The notes below the pieces were generated by a model. That model saw only the letters and a list, made by a program, of their open reading frames with translations, had not been told where the DNA came from and did not search any database. A stretch of DNA of 64,000 nt from an uncultured Candidatus Saccharibacteria bacterium (GTDB lineage Bacteria > Patescibacteriota > Saccharimonadia > Saccharimonadales > Saccharimonadaceae), in NCBI GenBank assembly GCA_938041555.1, contig CALIAC010000012.1, positions 1-64,000 on the forward strand. The letters run 5' to 3'. A program made the position numbers and the translations under genes. This document shows positions 43,645 through 51,294 of the stretch, one piece after another; the stretch's first letter is position 1; every line of letters begins with the position of its first letter.

Positions 43645-44569
43645 GATGTTCCTCAATGAGATAGGGTGGGCGCTGCTTCGTTTCGCTAAAAATCCGAGCG
43701 ATGTATTCGCCAATCACCCCCAAACTCAGCAGCTGCACTCCACCAAGGAAGAGAATCACTGCCATGAGCGACGAATAGCCTGCACCGGTTGGCACACCGA
43801 ACAGTGGTCGGATGAGCAGATAGAGGATGTAGATGGAGGCCAAGAAGGCGATAAGGAAGCCCAGCACAGCCGAGATACGCAGTGGTGCGGTCGTAAAGCT
43901 CGTGATGCCGTCAATAGCGAGGTTGATGAGCGTGCGCGGATTTTGCTTGATAGTACCGGCAGCCCGTGGGTCGCGGTCGTAGAGAATCTCCTTCTTTTTA
44001 TACCCCACCCAACTAAAGATCGCTTTGGTATTGCGCTGAGATTCGCGCAGCTGGGTGATGGCAGTAACGCAGCGTTTGCTGAGCAAGCGAAAGTCGCCCG
44101 TGTCGATCTGAACAGGAATATGCGTTGTACTCTGGAGGAGGCGGTAGTACCACGCGGCAGTTTTTTTCTTGAGCCAGGTCTCGCCTGAGCGGCTTCGGCG
44201 CCGCGCATATACGTCATCGTACCCCTGTTCCCACAGCTCAATCATCTGCGGGATCAGCTCTGGTGGGTCTTGCAGGTCGGCATCAATTACCACGACAGCA
44301 TCACCCGTGGCGTGGTCGAAGCCAGCGAGCATAGCAGCTTCTTTACCAAAGTTGCGCGAGAGATTGAGGTAGGCGATGGCGGGATTGTGTTGCTGCTCGA
44401 TCTGGATGAGCTCGAGCGTGTGATCCTGGCTGCCGTCATTAATAAATAAGAATTCGAACTGGTAGCGCCGGCGATCGACACTGCGCTGTAGCGCCTCGAG
44501 CCGGGCAAACAGCTGAGGCAAGACAGCTGCTTCGTTGTAGGCAGGGATAAGAATGGTGATTGTTTTCAT
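43622..44569 (-). CDS. GtrB/DPM1-like GT2 glycosyltransferase with C-terminal membrane helices
   Basis: 315 residues. GT2 fold: TITILIPAYNEAAVLPQLF, FEFLFINDGSQDHT, LSRNFGKEAAMLAG, VVVIDADLQDPPELIPQMI (the DxD site) and SFTTAPLRI; two C-terminal helices (VLGFLIAFLASIYILYLLI, MAVILFLGGVQLLSLGVIGEY). This is the polyprenyl-phosphate glucosyl- or mannosyltransferase type that works with GtrA, encoded next. A TACAAT-like box ends nine bases before the ATG. Confidence 0.93.
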   Translation of the reverse strand: MKTITILIPAYNEAAVLPQLFARLEALQRSVDRRRYQFEFLFINDGSQDHTLELIQIEQQHNPAIAYLNLSRNFGKEAAMLAGFDHATGDAVVVIDADLQDPPELIPQMIELWEQGYDDVYARRRSRSGETWLKKKTAAWYYRLLQSTTHIPVQIDTGDFRLLSKRCVTAITQLRESQRNTKAIFSWVGYKKKEILYDRDPRAAGTIKQNPRTLINLAIDGITSFTTAPLRISAVLGFLIAFLASIYILYLLIRPLFGVPTGAGYSSLMAVILFLGGVQLLSLGVIGEYIARIFSETKQRPPYLIEEHREARHRE

Positions 44570-44584
44570 CGTAGCCTTATTGTA

Positions 44585-45457
44585 TCACTTATTGGTTGGT
44601 ATGAGCGCGATGAGCGACTGGATGGACGATGCCACCACTGCACCACTGGCCTCGAGCCGTGCCGTCTTGGCTTGGGCCGACTCGAGCTTATTTGTGCCAA
44701 GGATCGCCCCAGCATGACCCATTTGTACTCCAGATGGTGCACTGTGGCCCGCAATGTAAGCATAGACTGGTTTGCTTATATTGTGCTTAATATAATCCGC
44801 CGCGGCAATCTCGCTCGTGCCACCAATCTCACCGATCAGCACAATCTGCTCCACCGCCGCATCTTGCTCAAACAACTGCAAGCAATCAATAAAGCTGCTG
44901 CCGCCAATCATATCGCCGCCAATCCCAATCACATAGCGCTGGCCAATGCCTGCCTGGGTGAGGAGGCTCATTGCTTCGTAGGTGAGCGTACCACTGCGGC
45001 TGACGATGGCAGTATGGCCTGGCGTGGCGAGCGTGGCAGGGATGATGCCAAGGTTATGCACGCCGGGGATGAGAACGCCAGGGCAGTTGGGGCCGATCAA
45101 AATCGAAGAACTGGTTGCCAGGCGTTGTTTTATATGCAACATATCGTGGACAGGCACACCCTCGGTGATACAAATAATGAGTGGCACCTCTGCGTCAATT
45201 GCCTCCATAATCGCTGCCTTGGCATGAGCTGCTGGTACAAAAATGACGGAAATATCGACAGGCTGCTGCGCTTGAATTTCGCGAATTGTCCGGAAGACAG
45301 GCACGCCGTGTACCTCTGTAACCGATTGATTGGGTGACGTGCCGCCAACGATATGTGTACCACGTGCCAACATACGCTCGGTATGAAATGAGCCATGTTT
45401 GCCCGTTATACCCTGGACAATAACACGCTTACCACGAAAGATATCAGGGGTCATCAT
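44585..45457 (-). CDS. sucD: Succinyl-CoA synthetase alpha subunit
   Basis: 290 residues, the normal length. CoA-binding start (KRVIVQGITGKHGSFHT), IGPNCPGVLIPG, VSRSGTLTYEAM, ILIGEIGGTSEIAA and GHSAPSGVQMGHAGAI with the phosphorylated His. It interconverts succinyl-CoA and succinate with ATP or GTP formation; related enzymes accept other acids. The ATG overlaps the sucC stop by four bases. No other TCA-cycle gene is seen nearby. Confidence 0.95.
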   Translation of the reverse strand: MMTPDIFRGKRVIVQGITGKHGSFHTERMLARGTHIVGGTSPNQSVTEVHGVPVFRTIREIQAQQPVDISVIFVPAAHAKAAIMEAIDAEVPLIICITEGVPVHDMLHIKQRLATSSSILIGPNCPGVLIPGVHNLGIIPATLATPGHTAIVSRSGTLTYEAMSLLTQAGIGQRYVIGIGGDMIGGSSFIDCLQLFEQDAAVEQIVLIGEIGGTSEIAAADYIKHNISKPVYAYIAGHSAPSGVQMGHAGAILGTNKLESAQAKTARLEASGAVVASSIQSLIALIPTNK

Positions 45458-46503
45458 ACAGCCTCCTCCAGGATGTGAGAGAGATTATCGTAGAGTGGAA
45501 TGTGCTCGCGGGCAAGGAGCGCTTTAGCCTTGGCCTCGCGGTTACCTGTTAGGCGGACAGCGAGTGGCGGGAGGTCAGGTAGCTGCTGCTTGGCACTAAT
45601 GATGGCCGCCGCTACGTCGTCGCAGCGCACAATACCACCAAAGATATTAATAATGATAAGCGCCACGGCAGGGAAGCGGGCAATCTGCTTAAAACTAGCC
45701 AGGATTTTCTCTGGAGTTGCTGTGCCACCAATGTCAAGAAAATTAGCTGGCTGCACGCCGCGGGCAGTCACCGCATCGACAGTTGCCATTGCCAGACCTG
45801 CGCCGTTGGCAATCGTCGCAACCGTCCCATTATGGTCGAGCGTGACGAAATTATGATCTTCTAGGGCTGCTTCGTGCCACTGCGGGTGGCGAAACAGCGC
45901 CGCATCGTCAATCGTCATCTTGGCATCACCAGCGATGAGCTGGCCATCTGTCGTCACAACGAGTGGGTTAATCTCGAGTAATAGACAATCGTTGTCAATA
46001 AAGCAACGCAAACAATTCGCCACCATATCCTCAAGCGCAAAGGCTTGCTCTGGTAGCGACAGATACTCTGCTAATGCTTCGGCCACAATAGGAACCGTTT
46101 GCGGCGTGATAGCCTGGCGAAAGAACGCTGCGCTCTCATGCTCCTCCACATCGATGCCACCGCTGGTGTGGGCAAGTAGCTCGATGGATGATTGCTCACG
46201 GTTAATAGTGAGCGAAATGTAACACTCGCGGGCGATAGAGAGAACTTCCTCGGCAAGAAGCTTCGTGGGGGTGTAGCCACCGATATCGAGAGCAAAGAGA
46301 CGCTGAATGGTTGGCGTAACAGCGGATTGCTCGCGGACAATCACTACACCGCCTGCCTTGCCGCGGCCGCCGATCGGCACTTGTGATTTGAGGACAATAG
46401 GGGCAGTGGGCACCACCGTTGCAGATTCTACAACATTACTCTGCGGTACTGCCACACCAGCCTCAGCCAAGCACTGCTTGGCTTGGTATTCAAGAAGACG
46501 CAT
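45454..46503 (-). CDS. sucC: Succinyl-CoA synthetase beta subunit
   Basis: 349 residues, shorter than the usual 385-390. ATP-grasp start MRLLEYQAKQCLAEAGVAVP, QVPIGGRGKAGGV, CLLLEINPLVVT, FLDIGGTATPEKI and INIFGGIVRCDDVA are signatures. It forms the catalytic complex with SucD. The ATG at 46503 is chosen because homologues begin there and TACAAT (complement of 46511-46516) ends seven bases upstream, within the longer frame. Confidence 0.95.
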   Translation of the reverse strand: MRLLEYQAKQCLAEAGVAVPQSNVVESATVVPTAPIVLKSQVPIGGRGKAGGVVIVREQSAVTPTIQRLFALDIGGYTPTKLLAEEVLSIARECYISLTINREQSSIELLAHTSGGIDVEEHESAAFFRQAITPQTVPIVAEALAEYLSLPEQAFALEDMVANCLRCFIDNDCLLLEINPLVVTTDGQLIAGDAKMTIDDAALFRHPQWHEAALEDHNFVTLDHNGTVATIANGAGLAMATVDAVTARGVQPANFLDIGGTATPEKILASFKQIARFPAVALIIINIFGGIVRCDDVAAAIISAKQQLPDLPPLAVRLTGNREAKAKALLAREHIPLYDNLSHILEEAV

Positions 46504-46521
46504 AGGTATTATTGTACGCAT

Positions 46522-46864
46522 AGATGGCGAATATGCAAAATGATTGCGTACGTAACAGGGGTGAGATGACGCAGGCTAATTGCATATTGATAGAGTGCGA
46601 AACGCTACCTTCGTAGTATAATTATGCAAGAAAATATCTGGAGGCTGGCCACTCAGCAGACAGGGAAACACTAATATAGGATCTGGTCGGAACATTTTCG
46701 GTATAATTACCATGCAAAAGCCAGTTTTTACAATTCACCTCTTTGGCGCTAGTCTTATCCTCTTGTTAACTAGAAAATAGAGTATTACTGAAGAAGAGAG
46801 GAGTAATCAGCAAGTATTTTGAGATTTCGCCTGGTTCGTTTTGCGGTAGAACAACTAAACTGAA
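46522..46864. other. Intergenic stretch with two unused-looking TATAAT boxes
   Basis: No conventional gene. TATAAT boxes on the plus strand occur near 46617 and at 46702-46707. The second is four bases from an ATG that opens a 22-codon frame (46712-46780) coding for a hydrophobic peptide, MQKPVFTIHLFGASLILLL. It could be a small membrane peptide, a non-coding RNA, or chance. Confidence 0.3.
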
Positions 46865-47884
46865 TTATTTGCCGGTAAAAAACTTCCGGAATTTGAGTAG
46901 ACCTGTCTGGTTAGGTAGTGGACCGTTGTGGATAATACTACGTATATAATCGACCGATACCTTGCGCTGTCGCTGTATAGCAAAGCGCTGGCGATAGGCC
47001 GCTGGCTGGCGGATAACAGAGGCGAGCATACCACGCAGTGCTGGCCAACCATTGCCATGGCGCAGTGCACTAAAGAATATCAGCCAGTAGGTGAGGCAAA
47101 AGCGCGCACCAATCGACCAAAATAGCCGCCCCGGCACATTCTTGATAAAAATAAGCGGCAAGTTCTTAAAGGTATTGTATACCGCGAGCCCTGGAACTTT
47201 GCTACTGCTGGCACCAACCTTGTGGTATGCGACGGCGTGCGGCGTGAAGCGCACCGTCCAGCCTGCTAGCTGCGTGCGAAAGCTGAGGTCGACATCTTCG
47301 TAGTACATGAAGAATGCTTCGTCAAAAAGATCAACAGTGTCGAACAGTGCCATGCGATACACTGCTCCGCCACCCGTTGCGCCAAACACCACTCCGGCCT
47401 CTGTTGGCGCATGGCTAATTGGCTCATCACGGTGGCGCGGGCCAGGCAAACCCCAGGTGGTGTAGAAGTCGCCCGAGCTATCGATGGTTGTCCCATCGCG
47501 GCGCGCCAGCAGCCCAGTAGCAATACCACAGTCTGGATGAGCTCGCAGCTCGTCCACTAGGGCTTGGCACCAGTGTGTGTTAGCCACTGCGTCGGGGTTA
47601 AGCACGCCAACAAAGCGAAATTGCTGTTCTTTAGCATAGCGCAGGCCTGTGTTGATACCACCGGCGAAGCCAAGGTTACGCTGATTCTCAATGATGACGA
47701 GACTGAGCGCGGGGTGTTTAGCTTGATATGAGCGGAAGCGTGCCACCGAGTCATCATGCGAGTCGTTATCGACCACGATGATGGTCGGCACCAGCGTCTG
47801 CTGCGCCAACGAATTGATGCATTCTAGGGCATCATCGGCGCCGTTCCAGTTAAGAACTATGATTGCAAGATTGTTTTTTACCAC
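46865..47884 (-). CDS. GT2 glycosyltransferase (rhamnosyltransferase-like)
   Basis: 339 residues from a GTG at 47884. LAIIVLNWNGADDALECI, TIIVVDNDSHDDS, NLGFAGGINTGLRYA, GVLNPDAVANTHW and FFMYYEDVDLSFRTQLAGW are the hallmarks of this GT2 group, which often transfers rhamnose or related sugars onto cell-surface glycans. The longer reading starts at the ATG at 47890, but the -10 box TATAAT (complement of 47891-47896) touches that ATG and lies six bases before the GTG, which fits the leaderless pattern of other genes here. Divergent from the exporter operon. Confidence 0.93.
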   Translation of the reverse strand: MVKNNLAIIVLNWNGADDALECINSLAQQTLVPTIIVVDNDSHDDSVARFRSYQAKHPALSLVIIENQRNLGFAGGINTGLRYAKEQQFRFVGVLNPDAVANTHWCQALVDELRAHPDCGIATGLLARRDGTTIDSSGDFYTTWGLPGPRHRDEPISHAPTEAGVVFGATGGGAVYRMALFDTVDLFDEAFFMYYEDVDLSFRTQLAGWTVRFTPHAVAYHKVGASSSKVPGLAVYNTFKNLPLIFIKNVPGRLFWSIGARFCLTYWLIFFSALRHGNGWPALRGMLASVIRQPAAYRQRFAIQRQRKVSVDYIRSIIHNGPLPNQTGLLKFRKFFTGK

Positions 47885-47890
47885 GGTCAT

Positions 47891-47900
47891 ATTATATAAT
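47891..47900. promoter_or_regulatory. Self-complementary -10 element shared by divergent genes
   Basis: ATTATATAAT reads TATAAT on both strands (plus 47895-47900; minus 47891-47896). Leftward it serves the GT2 gene (GTG at 47884), rightward the Wzm-like gene (ATG at 47914, 13 bases on). The two initiations could hardly occur at once. Confidence 0.5.
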
Positions 47901-47913
47901 GGCCAGAGAAACT

Positions 47914-48723
47914 ATGAAAGTAACAAATCTTTTGCAACGAAAAAACCGTATCTTGCTACGCGAGTTGGTCGTAACGGACTTCAAGCTACGCTACCAGGGA
48001 TCAGTGCTGGGCTATTTGTGGTCAATCCTCAAACCGATATTTTTGTTTATTATTTTGTTTGTCGTGTTCGACAAATTCCTCGGCCTTGGTCGCAATATCG
48101 AGCACTATCCTGTCTATCTGCTAGTAGGGATCGTGCTGTGGAACTTTTTTAGCGAGGCGACGGTGCAAGGGCTGCAGTCGATCGTCTCGCGGGGCGACCT
48201 GATTCGCAAGATCAATTTTCCTAAGTATATCATCGTTATCTCTGGTACCATCTCGGCCTTTATCAACCTCGCTATCAATATGGTGGTGATTCTGGGCTTT
48301 TGTTTGTTTAATGGTGTGCATTGGTCGTGGGAGGCGCTATTTGTGGTGCCGCTGATCCTCGAGCTTTATGTGCTCTCCTTGGCGGTGGCATTTTTCCTTG
48401 CGACGATCAATGTGAAATACCGCGATATTGGCTATCTGTGGGAGATCTTCATGCAGGCGGCCTTCTATGCCACACCGGTTATTTATCCTCTGCAGATGGT
48501 AATGGAGCGTATGCCGGCTGCTGCGCCATACCTCATGCTCAACCCAGCAGCCCAGATCATCCAAGATGTCCGCCAGGTGCTGGTAACACCCCAGACTATC
48601 CAGCTCTACGACCTCGTGGCATACCCTATGGTGCTCATACCGTTTGTTTCGATTATCATTATCATCCTGCTGGCGGTGTTTTATTTCCGGCGCAACCAGC
48701 AGTACTTTGCGGAGAGTATCTAG
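47914..48723 (+). CDS. ABC-2 polysaccharide exporter permease (Wzm/TagG-like)
   Basis: 269 residues. LLQRKNRILLRELVVTDFKLRYQGSVLGYLWSILKPI is split over the amphipathic start and first helix typical of Wzm/TagG; six hydrophobic helices follow (IFLFIILFVVFDKF, YPVYLLVGIVLWNFF, ISAFINLAINMVVILGFCLF, LILELYVLSLAVAFFL, FVSIIIIILLAVFYF). It forms the channel for polymer export across the membrane. The ATG at 47914 matches family starts; an ATG at 47899 would overlap the -10 box. The stop is directly followed by the ATPase ATG. Confidence 0.93.
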   Translation: MKVTNLLQRKNRILLRELVVTDFKLRYQGSVLGYLWSILKPIFLFIILFVVFDKFLGLGRNIEHYPVYLLVGIVLWNFFSEATVQGLQSIVSRGDLIRKINFPKYIIVISGTISAFINLAINMVVILGFCLFNGVHWSWEALFVVPLILELYVLSLAVAFFLATINVKYRDIGYLWEIFMQAAFYATPVIYPLQMVMERMPAAAPYLMLNPAAQIIQDVRQVLVTPQTIQLYDLVAYPMVLIPFVSIIIIILLAVFYFRRNQQYFAESI

Positions 48724-49872
48724 ATGGCGCAACCAATCGTTGTTATCAATAACCTCACCAAGTCCTTCAAGATCCCGCTGGAGGCGAGTTCGGGCATCAA
48801 GCAAAAGCTCATTAACCTCCTCAAGGGGCGCAAAGGGTATCGGATCTTTACGCCACTTAAGGATATCGACTTTACCATCAACGAGGGTGATTTCTTTGGT
48901 ATTGTTGGGCGCAATGGCTCGGGTAAGAGTACGCTGCTTAAGACGATCGCTGGTATCTACACCCCCAATAGCGGAAGTGTCGAGGTGGGCGGCTCGCTGG
49001 TACCGTTCATCGAGCTGGGTGTTGGCTTTAACCCAGAGCTCACTGGCCGCGAGAATGTCTTTCTCAATGGTGCGCTGCTCGGCTTTAGCCACGACGAGAT
49101 GGAGGCAATGTATGATAAAATTGTCGACTTTGCCGAGCTCGGCGACTTTATGGAGGAGCGGCTCAAGAATTATTCCAGTGGGATGCAGGTGCGCCTGGCT
49201 TTCTCTATTGCTATCCGTGCTCATGCCGATATCTTGCTGCTAGATGAAGTCTTGGCGGTGGGGGACGAAGCTTTCCAAAAGAAGTGCTACGCCTACTTCG
49301 ATAAGCTCAAGCGCGAGAAACGCACCGTCATCCTCGTCACGCACGATATGTCGGCGGTAGAGCGCTTTTGCAACAAGGCGGTATTTATTGAGGATGGGAA
49401 GGTGAAGCCATACCGTATCGCCGCCGCCTATAGCCGGAGCAACATTAAGAGTTACAACGAGTCAGAAGGGTTAGACGAGCAAATATCAGACGACTTCGAC
49501 ATCACCCTGCGCGGCAGTGATGGTAACGAACAGACGGTGTATGAGTATAACGAAACTATGACAGTGGAGTTAGAGTGGCAGCAAACAGGGGTCAAGCATG
49601 TTGGTGTAGCAATCTTCCGCGAGAATGGTGAGTATGTCTATGGCCCCAACACCTACCAAGAAAAGGTGAAGATTGCTGGCAAGAATCGCGCGACCTACAC
49701 TGTGCAGCTCAACCTCAACGAGGGGAGTTACTTCATCAAGGCTGGCCTGATGGGGGCGGACGACACGAAGACGATCGCCTTTACTGAGGAGGGACCGCAC
49801 TTCTCGGTGCAACGTGATTATGATCATGGCCGGTGGGGTGGTGTTACCAAGCTCAAGCATACCTGGAAATAG
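48724..49872 (+). CDS. ABC polysaccharide exporter ATPase (Wzt/TagH-like) with C-terminal carbohydrate-binding domain
   Basis: 382 residues. ABC part: Walker A GIVGRNGSGKSTLLKTIAG, signature NYSSGMQVRLAFSIA, Walker B ILLLDEVLAVGDE, H-loop LVTHDMSAVERF. Residues 245-382 form a beta-rich domain (YNETMTVELEWQQTGVKHVG, GPHFSVQRDYDHGRWGG) like the Wzt C-terminal domain, which in O-antigen systems recognises the modified end of the polymer. The start abuts the permease stop with no gap. Confidence 0.93.
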   Translation: MAQPIVVINNLTKSFKIPLEASSGIKQKLINLLKGRKGYRIFTPLKDIDFTINEGDFFGIVGRNGSGKSTLLKTIAGIYTPNSGSVEVGGSLVPFIELGVGFNPELTGRENVFLNGALLGFSHDEMEAMYDKIVDFAELGDFMEERLKNYSSGMQVRLAFSIAIRAHADILLLDEVLAVGDEAFQKKCYAYFDKLKREKRTVILVTHDMSAVERFCNKAVFIEDGKVKPYRIAAAYSRSNIKSYNESEGLDEQISDDFDITLRGSDGNEQTVYEYNETMTVELEWQQTGVKHVGVAIFRENGEYVYGPNTYQEKVKIAGKNRATYTVQLNLNEGSYFIKAGLMGADDTKTIAFTEEGPHFSVQRDYDHGRWGGVTKLKHTWK

Positions 49873-49878
49873 GGAGAA

Positions 49879-51294
49879 ATGTCGTATATATTACATCGTT
49901 TGACGCACCTTATCAAAGCCAATCGCCATCTCCACCGCGCGGTACGTTGTCTCTTGGCGCCGTATCGAGCCCATCTCGATAATCGCCAGCGCCGCATCTA
50001 CGATGTATGGCAGCGTCAGCATACCGAGCAGCCACCAGCGCTTAGTTCGCTTGCTCAGCAGCCGCGTATCTCCATCATCGTACCGACGTATAATACGCCG
50101 ATTCCATTCCTGCGAGAGATGGTACAGTCGGTGGTGACGCAGTCGTACCCGCACTGGGAGCTCATCATCGTTGACGATGCCTCAACCAATGAGACTACTC
50201 GCCAGGCGATTCGTGACCTAGCCGAGGACATACCGCAGCTCAAGCCATTCTTTTTGGACAAGAACCGCCACATTGCCGGTGCAACCAACTATGGTATCGC
50301 ACAGGCTACGGGCGAGTACATTGCGCTGCTCGACCATGATGACACCCTCCACCCTGATGCGCTTCTGTGGGTTGCGACCGCGATCGACCGTACTGGTGCG
50401 CAGTTTGTCTACACCGATGAGACGAAGATGGACGAGCACGGGCGGCCATATCAGCCATTTTTCAAGCCCGATTGGAACGAAGATTTTTTGCGCGCGGTGA
50501 ATTACATCACGCACTTTGCCGTCATATCGCGCCAGTTACTCACAGAGGTTGGCGGTGAAGATGGAGCGTATAATGGCACGCAGGATTGGGAGCTGTTCTT
50601 GCGCCTGACGCGGGCTTTGCAGCCCGAGCAGATTGCTCATGTGCCGCAGATCCTCTACTATTGGCGTGTTCACCAAGCCTCTACAGCGAAAGACCTTGAT
50701 GCTAAGCCTTACGTCATCGATGCGCAGCGTCGCGCCCTCGAAGCGGATAGCACCGCTCGCCAGGTGCAGACCCAGGTAAAGCGTGACCCGCAGTATGGCG
50801 CTCAGTGGCAGATGAGCTATATCTTAGACCAAGCATATAGCACTCACACTGTGCCATTCGATGAGTCGACCACTGTTGGTCAGCTACTAAAGGCGACCAC
50901 CGCCGAGATGATATGCCTGACGCAGCATAATGCGCTGCCTTCTAGCACGCTGCAGCATCTCGCTGCCGATGCCGCTCGCCCAATGATTGGTGCAGTGGTG
51001 CTGCAAATTACTGATGAGCAGCAGGTGATTGCAAATTTGTCGTCGATTTTACAACCATCGGTGGTAGGTCTGCTCCAGCAGCTCAGTCGGCGCTCATTTA
51101 CCAAACATATCTACTTGACAGCACGCTATAATCTTGGTACTATCGACGCACCAACAGTGGTGGTGGCGCGCACCAAACTTGCCGCTCTTGCGCCAGATAC
51201 ACCGCTTACCAGTGCTCAGATAACTGCTGCACTCTGTGGTAAAGGATACAACACACTATATAACCCGCACGTAACGCCAGAGGAGGACGTATGA
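49879..51294 (+). CDS. GT2-family glycosyltransferase
   Basis: 471 residues. After about 60 basic residues comes the GT2 domain: ISIIVPTYNTPIPFLREMV, WELIIVDDASTNETTRQ, NRHIAGATNYGIAQATGEYIALLDHDDTLHPDALL (written in parts; DHDD is the metal site) and GTQDWELFLRLT. The last 180 residues are not recognised and may add a specificity module. GGGAGAAATG gives the Shine-Dalgarno and start, six bases after the ATPase stop. It overlaps the next gene by four bases. Confidence 0.92.
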   Translation: MSYILHRLTHLIKANRHLHRAVRCLLAPYRAHLDNRQRRIYDVWQRQHTEQPPALSSLAQQPRISIIVPTYNTPIPFLREMVQSVVTQSYPHWELIIVDDASTNETTRQAIRDLAEDIPQLKPFFLDKNRHIAGATNYGIAQATGEYIALLDHDDTLHPDALLWVATAIDRTGAQFVYTDETKMDEHGRPYQPFFKPDWNEDFLRAVNYITHFAVISRQLLTEVGGEDGAYNGTQDWELFLRLTRALQPEQIAHVPQILYYWRVHQASTAKDLDAKPYVIDAQRRALEADSTARQVQTQVKRDPQYGAQWQMSYILDQAYSTHTVPFDESTTVGQLLKATTAEMICLTQHNALPSSTLQHLAADAARPMIGAVVLQITDEQQVIANLSSILQPSVVGLLQQLSRRSFTKHIYLTARYNLGTIDAPTVVVARTKLAALAPDTPLTSAQITAALCGKGYNTLYNPHVTPEEDV

